This document shows positions 23,774 through 33,895 of a stretch of DNA of 64,000 nt, piece after piece. Position 1 is the first letter of the stretch. Each line of letters begins with the position of its first letter. This DNA is from Pyrenopolyporus hunteri (lineage: Eukaryota; Ascomycota; Sordariomycetes; Xylariales; Hypoxylaceae): positions 186,001 through 250,000 of the forward strand of contig CADCXC010000001.1 of the NCBI GenBank assembly GCA_902806595.1, read 5' to 3'. The notes below the pieces were generated by a model. It ran no database searches. It was not told the DNA's origin and saw nothing but the letters and a program-made list of their open reading frames with translations. The translations under genes and the position numbers were made by a program.

Positions 23774-24986
23774 GGTATCTAGCATAGATTCTTAGGGTTT
23801 GCGAATTACTTGGGATCCGGGAGCTGTAGGCCAGCATAAGGGGTCTTGTATATAGACTTCTATCGGACTTAGGCAAAGGCTTAGAGCCGACAGGACGTAA
23901 GCATCCCACGTTGAACTCCTTTACCTTTCACAACATGAGACTCCTGCCGTGTCTCCATATGCACCTACATTAGTGTGACGTAATATCGCCCAAAAGGCGG
24001 TTGTGACACCCATGAATATACAGTCCGGAGATTACGAGTCTCCGTACTCGTACTATCGTTTTCTCTCCGACACCACACCATTAGATATCCCGGGATGGGT
24101 TAGCAATATGATTCAGGGGTAAGTAAACTGATAAGTATTAGTTAAACCGAAGAAAATATTTCGCTAAGGACCTCCCCATATACTTAGAAACGACCGATAC
24201 AGCTATCAATACAAGTATTCATATTTCGTAGATCATGTGATATATGGCAGAGCATAAAGTCCTCTGATGGGGGTCGAAGTAAGAAAAATGAGCAGTCATT
24301 ACCCCAAAAATGCTGCATTGACGATCAGCATCAACGCCGGCATCGGTAAGGATTCAGCACAGTCAGGCCAGTTTAAATATTATACTCAAGGAGATTCTCC
24401 TCGAACAGTATTCTGTTACTGGTGCTCTTTCCTAAAATCGTATTGCCTATCGCACCGAAAATCAATGTAGGTGGCTATCTAGGTACAATACATGAGCCTT
24501 GTCTGCGAGAGCTACGCTCATTGCCCATTACCAGTACTCCATTCAATCCCTCGAGGTGGCTTCATTGCAGAACACTAAATAAGGATCGCAGCCGCAAAAT
24601 TTCGCCTAGCCATTTTCTATCCCACACTTAGACTAGACCATTCACACGGTCAGCCCATAAGTCTTGCTCATAATAAGTTGAGACGAACCGGTTCGCGGGG
24701 GAGAGGGCCTACTTAGACCTAACACAATGTTAGAAAGCTCGTAAAGTTTATGATAAATAGTTAAATTCGAATTGTACGTCTCGAGATAGGAGAAGACAGG
24801 GCTGGTAATATATCCAATTCAACAAATAATTCTCTTCAGCCTTAACGGTTATACCGGTAGCGACGCGGCCACCTAGTGGGGTAAGGTGACGGGCAGCGAG
24901 GTAGGTACAGAAGGAATTCCGGCGAACGGCCGAGGCTACAGAGAGGCCAAAAGAAAAAAAACAATCGTGGAACTCCTTACAAGCAT
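23774..24986. other. Intergenic 1.2 kb
   Basis: Contains the promoter of the FAD oxidase gene and the 3' flank of the Cys-containing hypothetical gene. A short plus-strand frame at 24267-24470 has a reasonable ATG at 24288, but no domain or splice support. Confidence 0.5.
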
Positions 24987-25859
24987 TTAGGCACAACCCA
25001 TCCGTTTGTAGAGCTCCCTTACACTTCCCGGCTCGTGATATAGCGTAGGCCCAGTGTAAATCCCGTTTAGACGACCATTTGAATCGGGGCCAACACATTG
25101 GGATCTCCAGGCGATATCGGCCGGAGAACATTCTGGGCCGAAGTCCTGCCAGACCTGCAGGTACAGATATCCAGGGGCGGCCTGCACGGAGAAGTCCGTT
25201 GCGCAACGGGGGCAAGCGCCGGTCCGCTCTTGGGGGTCGTCCCGGGCCTCGAGCGCCTCTATAATAGCCGTTTCCAGGACACTGTAGGGGCCCCGCCGTG
25301 ACGGAACCCCCCTGTTGTGAAACTGAAGATGGGGACATATCACTTGATGATTGATGCCGGAGACCGTTATGTCCTCGTTGCCTTTGATGTATCTCCATTT
25401 GGAGAATAACAGAAATCTGTAGTTGCCGTTTTCGGGGCAAGCGACGATCTTAGGGTGGGCTGAGTAATATGTTCGAAGTGGGATCAAAGCATTTGACCCG
25501 AAAAAATAATCATGGTGCGGCGTTAATAGGGCTCGAATGTAGCGTTCGTCCCTATCGCGCCGCATGCGAACGTATTTAAGCGCCAGCTGAACATGGCGGT
25601 GTCCGATCCGAATTTGATGAAAATGAAGGCGAGTATCAGTCCATATTTCGCTTAGTGAACGTGGGCAAGAAGAGTGGTTATTCTCAGATGTAGGCGTATC
25701 AAGTTGGTCTATAGGATGAAGAGCCATGCATTTCTCGCACACCCACATCTCGGGTTGCTCTCTAGCACGGCCAGCCAGGTACGCGAGATATTTGGCGTGA
25801 AACTGGCGGAGAACATTGAAATCTGTTTCGAGGCGACGCGCTCCGGAGAGGGAGGACAT
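24987..25859 (-). CDS. Hypothetical Cys-containing fungal protein
   Basis: A single ORF of 290 aa from ATG 25859. Two Cys pairs stand out: WVCEKCMALHP at about residues 39-49 and CPRCATDF at about 214-221, with a lone Cys in SSCPRSL between them. This spacing is seen in fungal F-box-associated proteins, whose N-terminal F-box would precede the first Cys pair. Here the N-terminus is short and has no F-box, so the protein may be a truncated or divergent member. The rest is rich in Arg, His and Tyr, with no signal peptide or membrane segment. An alternative frame of 230 codons overlaps its 3' half but has lower coding character. Function unknown. Confidence 0.6.
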   Translation of the reverse strand: MSSLSGARRLETDFNVLRQFHAKYLAYLAGRAREQPEMWVCEKCMALHPIDQLDTPTSENNHSSCPRSLSEIWTDTRLHFHQIRIGHRHVQLALKYVRMRRDRDERYIRALLTPHHDYFFGSNALIPLRTYYSAHPKIVACPENGNYRFLLFSKWRYIKGNEDITVSGINHQVICPHLQFHNRGVPSRRGPYSVLETAIIEALEARDDPQERTGACPRCATDFSVQAAPGYLYLQVWQDFGPECSPADIAWRSQCVGPDSNGRLNGIYTGPTLYHEPGSVRELYKRMGCA

Positions 25860-27162
25860 TTTGTGGAGAGGGGATGGAATGAAAGAGTTGGTGTTATTGA
25901 AATGTAAGGTATGCTAGGGCGCTTTATATATTGAAAAAAATATTAAGCATACTAAGGGACAGTATTAGTCTGAAAGGGCACGTAGAAAAGAAGAACCTTA
26001 TTAATATGAGAGGGAAAAAAGGGGGGTCAACGGTCGAGGCTATCGTATACTTATCCGCTATGTGTAGTCTGAGCACCCGGGAGCGATGGTTAGCATTAAG
26101 TTCTTATATCTAGCGCGAAGTAAGTGGGCGGGATGCCACCGAGAGGCTCGTGTGCGCAAGTGGCCCGACTGCTGGGGAGTAGCGGAGTCCAAGTCGTAAA
26201 TACAACATACCAGATCATCTTCTATTAGTAAAGTCATCCATGAAGTCTCGTTTCATACCGCCTTCGAATATTCTTCCGTCGGAGTCTCGAATATTTCTAT
26301 GTCCGTAGCCCCGTATATATGGCTACGCTTAGGTTGGGGACTTGTTTCCTCTTCTATCGAGCCATTCTCCCATACATATAAAGTTAATAGCGACGCAGAT
26401 TTCCGTAACCCCAGCGGCGCACATACCTTGTCATTGCTTCTAGGCAAACCTAACACGAGCACTGATTCCAAGTTCGCTGCCCGGCCTCATGACTGACAGC
26501 CCTGGGCATAAGAGATAGGAGGACGGGACGGTAAGAGAAATTATAGTGGTGAAATGGGTTATGTTTATATGCTTCTAACTCTGGTATGTCACGAAGGCGC
26601 GAGCTTTCTCACTCCGATGATATACAGGAGAGTAACAAGTCACACGAAACTAGGTAGTCGTCACTAATATACGAAAAGTACTCAGGGATTCGTGTGACGA
26701 CCCTATCAAGCCCTAAGTGATATAGCGTACCAAAGCGTAGAGACGGGATTACAGACGCTCAGTTACCTGGTGGGATCTAAGTCTAGTCTAAGCATTCGAT
26801 ATCTAGCTGATATTTGCGTCCTGAGTAGCAGCAGTTCGCGTACCTGATAGTCTATTTACATCCTAGTGGCATAGTTCAACCATTCTGCAGAGTATGAAGG
26901 CGAAATAGAGAGAAGAAGGAGGAAAGGAACGTCGTGAAGTGGAAAGTTACAAGGGTAGCCCGTCCTGCTCCTCGCTCAGGTTCTAAGCATGGCTCCTACT
27001 CGGCGATGCTACTCCTCAGGTCAGGATCCCACAATAAACTCCAGCCTGGCGCTTCGAAAACCGCATCAATCTCCACTCCCTCCGTAGTCCGAGCAGACTC
27101 GAGAGTTTTTACCGGCCTTGACGATACACGCCCATCTTACAATTTCACATTATCTCCGATGC
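25860..27162. other. Intergenic 1.3 kb
   Basis: No supported gene. Open frames at 26253-26496 occur on both strands at once, and the frame at 26934-27179 runs antisense into the end of the TmpA-like gene. Nothing domain-like is visible. Confidence 0.5.
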
Positions 27163-28730
27163 TCACGAGTCGAAAATAGCGCCATAGGCAGGGATACCGC
27201 GTGATGTCATGCCATATACGACCTTCTCCGTCACCTTGGGGTTAGAAATGATGAAGACAGCCTCCGCGTTTGATTCGTGGACGAGCTGGTAAACTTCTCG
27301 GACGATATCGGGGTAGCCTCTCTCGTGGGTATTCCAGATCACGGCATTGGGATCGGCTCGTTTCACTTCCGCTACGACTTGAGGACCATATGTCCCATGG
27401 GGCTCACGAGTACTCCAGAATACGCGGCGGGGCGTGATATCGGCGAAGAGGAGTGAGAGGCAGGGCCCAATACCGGACCCTGTAGCAACCACAACGATTC
27501 GTTTGAATAACTTCGAAGTGTACAGCAGTCCGTGAAGAGGAGCTCCACGGACCCAGAGTTTTCGTTCATTAGGCTTATTGATCTGCTTCTTGGTCCAGTC
27601 GCCAGCGTTGCTCACTACAACGCTGAATCCAACTATCTTCCCAGACTCGGGGTCAGTATCGGGAATGGTGGCGAATGCGTGCCACTCAGTCAAGGGTTTG
27701 TCGCTGATCTTCAGGCCATAGAATGGCGCCATGCCCCTGTACTTGAAGTGTAGGCGTGTCGCGTGGTTACTCAATTTCTCAGGGTAGACGACCTGGTGGC
27801 GCAACCGAGCCCACGATGCAATGGTGCAGCTAGTTGAGATGCAAATGAACCAGAAGTTAGGTGAATGGATAAGGACGTATCCAAGAGGGGCGTTCCATTG
27901 TCTGGCAGTAACTCTGGCTGAAAATATGTTATGGATCCAGAAGGTCGATAGGGCTGTCCATCCAGCAAAGCGATGGAATGCCTCAAAGTAGTCATGAAAC
28001 CTACGGCGAAGGTTTGGATGGGCTGACGTCAAGATGATGATAAACATTGTGACCAGGACCCAGCTAGTGATCATGTTCACCAACTCATCCGTCACCGGCT
28101 CATTTACCCACTCCTTGGTAGCTAGTATGGTATACAGGATATACCATACCACGGCAGCCGTTCCCGCGCCGCTGTGGCAACCGCCGTAATGGAAGACCTT
28201 CGCCAGGCGTTTTCGGATATAAAGCGGCCACGAGTGAGGGACGCATGTGAAGACTTCATACCAGAAATTAACAAACTCTTCCTGGCGGAAGAGAATGCTG
28301 ACCATGAGATTTGCGGATGCAGCGCTACCCACGTCACGCGAGTTAGGAGCGCCTCTCGAAGACGCCACCAGGGCAACAAAGGCGGCTAGGTTTACGGTAA
28401 AGATAACGCCAAATATCTTTCTATAGGAGGAGGCATATTTGTCTGAAATAAATTAGTTCCCTGTATACGCTCCACAAGTTATATTAGACAGGGAGACTCA
28501 CAGCGAACTTGGCGGCTCAGCTCAGTCCCCAACTCTTCCGGGAGGACGGCACGCTCGACGACTGTCTCGATCTGCTTCTCATCACCTCCCTTTCCAACGG
28601 AGTGAATGGAAGGAGTGGTCGTCCCTGTGGACGGCCCCGCCGATGTCAGGGGTGAAGCACCCGATACCGGTGTCAGATCATCTTGACGGAAGGCACCCGA
28701 CCGTCCCTTTTCAGAGTGATTGGTCGTCAT
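27163..28730 (-). CDS. tmpA: TmpA-like integral membrane flavoprotein (ferric-reductase related)
   Basis: Exons 28730-28502 and 28442-27163 (59-nt intron, GTGAGT/TTTCAG) give 1509 nt, 502 aa. The longer frame back to 28796 starts with GTG, so ATG 28730 is chosen. A polar Ser/Thr-rich N-terminal tail of about 75 residues precedes a membrane part with about six hydrophobic segments (IFGVIFTVNLAAFVALVASS, AVVWYILYTILATK, WVLVTMFIIILTS and others). His residues in HDYFEAFHRFAGW and FWIHN resemble the heme ligand spacing of ferric reductases. The C-terminal half is an FAD/NAD-binding reductase module (VVVATGSGIGPCLSLLF; NAEAVFIISNPKV). Aspergillus nidulans TmpA is of this type and acts in conidiation signalling; the role here is inferred by family. 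Confidence 0.85.
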
Positions 28731-28984
28731 GGTGAAAAGAGGAGAGGGATGTCTTTCTCTAGTCTGTCGGTTATGATCTCGTGGATTGGTTGGCACGGGG
28801 AGCTCTAAGAGTCAACGGAAACGGCAGGGCGACACGGAGGGATATAAGTACTCGGTAGATACAAAACATGTTCGCCTTTGCCCGAGAAGCCAGAAGCTAG
28901 GTCGCCAAGATTCAGGTTGCTTATTTGTAAACCCATCGAACCATGCTGCTCATTCTATATCGCAAGATCATCGATAGCCTAGTC

Positions 28985-29173
28985 TTACACGGCAAGACCT
29001 CCGAACGAGATGGGCACGGCGTGCATTCCCAGAGTTCCAATGACGATGGGGATAACCAAGTTAGCAAGCTGTGTATCTTTACTCTCTTTACCAACTACTA
29101 GAATGGGAAGTGCCCCATGCTGATCTTGCTCTGCGTTGCCTCGAATCTGGTCCACATCCAAAACAGCATACAG
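28985..29173 (-). other. Open frame with hydrophobic C-terminus, possible exon
   Basis: From an AG acceptor (GGTAG at 29178-29174) a 62-codon frame runs to TAA at 28987-28985 with no ATG. It reads ILVVGKESKDTQ then a hydrophobic tail ANLVIPIVIGTLGMHAV ending GGLAV. It overlaps the NDUFB2-like exon in another frame. It may be an alternative 3' exon, a remnant, or chance. No family is recognised. Confidence 0.2.
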
Positions 29174-29331
29174 CTACCAACCATCATACCCAGGAAAATA
29201 TGCGCGGGTGGCTTGCCACTATCGTTGTGGAGTACCGGGGCCCAAGATCCAGGAACCGCAACAGCAGCGCGACGTGTCTGCACATCGCTGTAAGCCACAT
29301 CGGCATATTGTATAGATCCGGGCGTAAATCT
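29098..29331 (-). CDS. Probable complex I small subunit, NDUFB2-like (terminal exon)
   Basis: A 78-codon frame from a CAG acceptor (29331) ends at TAG 29098. It reads YSDVQTRRAAVAVPGSW, then one transmembrane segment (HIFLGMMVGSCMLFWMWTRF) and the end MGHFPF. The order FW.W.RF followed by a short loop and GHFP(F/Y) matches the mitochondrial NADH dehydrogenase beta subcomplex subunit 2 (AGGG) pattern known from animals. That subunit is a single-pass accessory protein of the inner membrane arm. The 5' exon with the start codon was not identified with certainty; candidates are ATG 29361 or a more distant ATG near 29572. No plain ATG-to-stop frame covers the whole gene. Moderate confidence only. 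Confidence 0.45.
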   Translation of the reverse strand, partial: RFTPGSIQYADVAYSDVQTRRAAVAVPGSWAPVLHNDSGKPPAHIFLGMMVGSCMLFWMWTRFEATQSKISMGHFPF

Positions 29332-31673
29332 CTGTGGTGGTTTACTGGGACAACTGACATGCCCCAGCCCTATCAGTCGTGTGTCACCTGATCTAGAACG
29401 TTAGTCTAGTCATCGGGGATCTATGGAACGACCTCAACTTACTACAATGACACTCCGTGCTATTTGGATTCTAAACTATCTACCACCGATCGATCTGATC
29501 ACCGCTCTAATACTTTGCTTTATACTTACTCTCCGACGGTAGCAAAGCAAGATAAGAGACGAACGTTATCATACGGCGTATGACAACAAAACGGGCTTTA
29601 CGAAAAATGCGAATATAAAGGTTCTGAGTCCTGGCCTCTAGATAGGCAAGTCGGCTGGCTCATTCTATGTTGTTCTTAGCATGTGGCCAGAAATGTTGGT
29701 GGAATGCGGCTATGTCGAGCGGTTACAATGGAAGTTGGTCGGTCATTAACGACCGACCATTGGGTAATAGGGTTGACAGATTCGCATCTACCCAGGTTAT
29801 ACCGAGGCTGAGAGACTGCTTTGGAAGGTAGCATTCGCGTTATATCTTCATGGTGCTACGATATTCGCTTTCATTGGCCTACGCCAAAATGGGGGCCCGT
29901 TTCTCTGCATCAACGAGTAACGAGCGCACGTTCTATATGGGCACTTACTTACTACATATTACAATCGCGATTGCTGAAATTTCAGCTGCGAGAGCTGGTC
30001 ATACATTATTTCCTCGATTTCCACAGGCCGACGTGACCCATTCGCCCGCAAAACGCAGTCGCCTATCTTCGCGCACGTTCGGGACGGTGCTCAAAAAGGC
30101 AATAGGATAGGGTGGACCATTTGATTAAGTAGCAGGTAAAAGAAAGCTGTTACGCGATAGAAAAACCAACCCAGGAGATAGAGGTTATTTGTCGCTTGGG
30201 AGCCGGCTGGCACCTATGTCCCCGTATCGCGACTCCTCGATTATTTACCAGATGTATGGGATATACACTCTGTGGTAAGGGATCGATTTTTTTATTGGCT
30301 ACCCATTCAACGTTCATAGGTTTCTCAAGGAGTCGGTAATTTTATTTCCAGTGAGAGATAGATACGATAACTCCGGGACAACCCCGAACTGTGCGCTCCT
30401 CAAACAACTCCGAATTGGGATATACCCAGATATCTAGCATATGAATCTATGATCGATATTAGGTAACCGGGCTAATCCTTGGATACGATCAATCTAGGAT
30501 TCAAATCCTTGTTCGTACATATCGATGTGGTATCTCGACTCTTTCGGTTCACCTTGCGGTGCCCGATCAAAAACCTACCGTACTAATCACGTCTACTGGG
30601 TTAAATCTAGATGGATTCCTGCGGGGCATCTATAGGGCGGTCCATTTCGCGTCTTGCACCGGCGAGAGAAAGCCGATTAGAATCGGTTCTTCAACATCAT
30701 CCGACGACGGGAACACTATTGATGCCATTACCTCCTAGAAACTCGCCTGCGATTGGCTGACATTGGTTAGCCCAGGGGTCACCCCTGAGATAACAGCTTA
30801 CGACTAATTCAACCTTATCTGGAATTATGATGGCGTTCCATTTTTTCCCTCTACATTCTATCCAATGACATGCTGCTGCTCTTTGAAGAAGCCCAAAATT
30901 CAGGACCCTTAATGTTTCAGTTCTAAACTCCCTTCTTCACATGCCGAGACAAAAAGCCCCAACGACCCAAGCTTCTTTAGCGGTTGGACGGACGCTGATC
31001 ACCATACTTTACTATGTCTTCTGGGTCTCGCTCCCAGACCTGCACCACCTCGCTTACACCAGAAGTCGTCCTTAGAACGCCAGGACATAGTAAGCACCAT
31101 TAGTATAAGCTTCGAGACCGGTGGTATTCCCCTAGGTGATCGTTCTGGATTGAGGTTCGGCTTCAGTAGCTTCAGTCCTGTTTAAACCAAATGCGGAAGC
31201 TCGAAGCAATTGAAAATTCCCTTTCTGGAGGGGGTGCTTCCCCTCGAGAACCCCCACTCAGCCACCAGCGGCCAAAAATCACGACTGAAAAGCAAATTAT
31301 GATGTTCGAGTGCATCATTTTATTGTCGGTCGCACCACACCGATGGGGAAACTGGGGAATCGCAAATGAGCTTCCACAAGCAACATAACGCACGTAAGCT
31401 CGCCTCATTGACGCGATAAACCAGTGAGCTATCCCGCCATCGTCAGATATCGAGCTGCCGGATCAGATAAGGTGCGAAACCCGGCCTTATAGATTCGAGA
31501 TTTCACCACCAAAAACTATTACGCCCAACTATAAAAGTTTTTATCGTCAAGAAAAAAATAGCTTCGAAGTTTCACCTAGATATAAGGGCAATCGAAATGC
31601 GTTCGTCGAGATCCCGTGCGCCTCATCGTTTCCATCCGGGACTCCCCGGCGGCTTTCGTTCCCTAATATGGTG
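29332..31673. other. Gene-poor 2.3 kb
   Basis: The first 250 bases may contain 5' exons of the NDUFB2-like gene. Otherwise no exon can be supported. A small inverted pair sits at 31009-31018 and 31084-31093. Overlapping short frames on both strands near 31172-31408 lack any domain. Confidence 0.45.
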
Positions 31674-32286
31674 GGCCATTCCCCCCAAACCGCCAACCCG
31701 CCAAAACAACTGAAAATTGATGACATAAGCCGTAAAAGAATTCTTAGATGATAAAAACCTATAATTAATTAAATAAAATACGTAGAGATATGTAGTTTAG
31801 AGATTTAAATATTTCGAAAATTGATTGATTTTATTAAAATTTTTGATTATTTTATTTATTTTTTTAATCTTTTATTTTTTATTTTTGAAAATATTAGTTA
31901 CCTTATATATGCGTAACTACCCTAGGTAGGTATCTCCTACCCGTATATCCACTCGGTAGATACGTAGATATTTCTAAAAGAATATTATGATCTTGAAATT
32001 GTCAATATATAGTATATCCTTCCTGCCTTTAAAATGGTATAGCTATACGGCTATAAGCTCTAAATATATGGGAATACCCTCATTACCATGACGATACGTA
32101 TAGTGAAGTTTCCTTAAGAACCCGCTAGTCGTATGTTATGTCATCTTTTCTCGCATTATATCATCTTTGTTAATGCCAGATATGCGATTATATCATCTTT
32201 TTTCTAATCGTCTATACGCATATATATGGCTTATGTCATCTTTTTTTCAACGTTTTGGCGGGTTGGCGGTTTCATGGCAAATGGCC
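31674..32286. mobile_element. AT-rich element with long terminal inverted repeats (MITE-like)
   Basis: The two ends are inverted copies. A perfect 21-bp block (31687-31707 and 32252-32272) is GC-rich, of the AAACCGCC...AAAAC type. It is preceded by GGCCATT (31674-31680, paired with AATGGCC at 32280-32286). It is followed after an 11-nt spacer on both sides by a perfect 13-bp block GATGACATAAGCC (31719-31731 and 32228-32240). The 500 bp between are extremely AT-rich with no ORF. This architecture fits a non-autonomous DNA transposon or its relic. I see no clear target-site duplication, and no transposase in the window. Confidence 0.65.
32136..32244 (+). repeat. Four subterminal direct repeats TTATRTCATCTTT
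   Basis: Copies start at 32136, 32156, 32188 and 32231, with spacings of 20, 32 and 43 nt. The outermost lies in the inverted-end block itself. Subterminal repeats of this sort are typical transposase-binding sites in DNA transposons. Confidence 0.7.
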
Positions 32287-33895
32287 AGCCGTCCCTAACC
32301 CCTTTTATAGGTGAGCTTACATAATCACACACCAATATCGAAGCACCTACTACTTGTACTCTGAAAATATGAGGATTGCTTCCGCAAGTATACTTCTCCG
32401 TCCAGGCGTCGTAATTAATTTTAGGACAATGGTTTCTAATAGGCCACTGTCTAAAGTTCTACGCACTCGTGATAAGCATAACTTCGACACCATCTGCCAA
32501 CGTAGCCACCCCTCCTGTAGAAGGGTATCGGAATACGATGGTATATATGGCCACGATTAATGGTCCGTTTATGGGAATGCCCTATTCCGTAGCGACGCCT
32601 CATCGCCAATAGAATTTGTTAAGGAAGTAAGTTAACGCAGAAAAGAGGTCACCCAGACATGAACCGAACCCATGGCCAGAAGCCAGGAGAGAGGGAAATC
32701 CTAGAGCATGTTAAGAGAGCTATGAAGCGAGAGCATTTAAATCATTACATCCATAAGATTATTTACGGCTAAGGAATTTCGACTCTCTATGCCATACGTC
32801 ATACGCTAAATATAAACCGTATTTGGTTTATTCGCTACTTAGGTAGTGATTTGTACCTATAACTCACCTTTGGTTTCACTTTTGTTTGTTGAAAAAACCT
32901 AAACTTACTGAAAATTATTTAGAAACCAAATTGATACGGGTAAAGTATGTGAGAGGTATAGGGTTAGGGTTAGGGTTAGGAAAAGTCATCGACAAGGTTG
33001 GGGTAGTACAAGCCTCTTATCTCTATTCGCGACGGTCCACGCCATAGTCGTTGAATAGAATTTGGGTAGCATGTCATCCTCTCTATATACTTACCTCCTA
33101 GTGTGAGGACCTAGTTTATCTAGTTAATTGTTACCACGCCGGAGATCCCTCTTTTGCTACGTGGTCGGCTTCGCGATAGTGCTGCTACTGGGTGACCAGA
33201 CTAAGAAAGGTCTGGGTCTAAACTATTGAGGTTTTCTAGATTCCATTATCTGTGAGTCATGGGAAGAGACCAGCATACCTAGGTAGGTACCCAATATACT
33301 AGAACATCAGACGGTAAAGAATAAGCCAGGCCCTAGCCTCCATGTGTTACATTTTCTATATACCTAGGTAATTTCCGAGACGCACAAGACTTGGGCAGTG
33401 GAACAATTTCAGGCTTCTGAGTTCGTAGGTGATGGAACTAGGGGGAGGAAACCACGTCAAATTACCTAGTGACCTACCCACCATTGCCTAAGAGATGCCG
33501 GATCCGGCGGACATCTAAGGGGGTCGATATGCATCTACGGGCCCGTAGAGTAGAGAAAACTCCCAAGACGGTTATGTTCTATTGCGAATGCTTAACATAG
33601 ATATCCACATAGGTGGTAGCTAGGCGTACAACATCGTATCATTGCCATCAACTTCGTATACGTGAGCATGAACTCTTAACAAGATGCGTAGCCGCCCTAG
33701 AAAACGCCCTGGGAATTTGTCCCCGCCTCCCGTCCGTCCGGCAACGCCCTAGAATACATCTATATGAGCTGTAATTTCCACCACACTTCACCTAAGACCG
33801 ACAAATTCCTTTTTTGCAACTTAATTTCTTTTTTGTTTACCCCTTTTTTACACCTCACTCCTATTCCACTCCCACCCCTTCCCCCCATCCACATA
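32287..33895. other. Intergenic right of the repeat island
   Basis: No gene is seen. It contains the telomere-type tract (32959-32980), CTAGGTAGGTACC tracts near 33277-33292, and another CTAGG tract near 33363-33369. A CT-rich stretch directly precedes the 3' end of the glycosyltransferase gene. Confidence 0.5.
32959..32980 (+). repeat. Interstitial telomeric repeat (TTAGGG)n
   Basis: About three and a half uninterrupted TTAGGG units, the telomere repeat of filamentous fungi, embedded in ordinary sequence. It lies 670 bp from the inverted-repeat element. Confidence 0.9.

Noticed and set aside
24748..25440. 230-codon minus-strand frame
   Set aside because: It overlaps the 290-aa Cys-containing ORF in another frame, has a low-complexity Gly/Arg composition and weak start context.
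26934..27179. 81-codon plus-strand frame
   Set aside because: Runs antisense into the end of the TmpA-like gene; starts with GTG and has no domain.
30490..30515. GGATTCAAATCC motif suggesting a tRNA T arm
   Set aside because: No matching acceptor, anticodon or D arm could be found around it.
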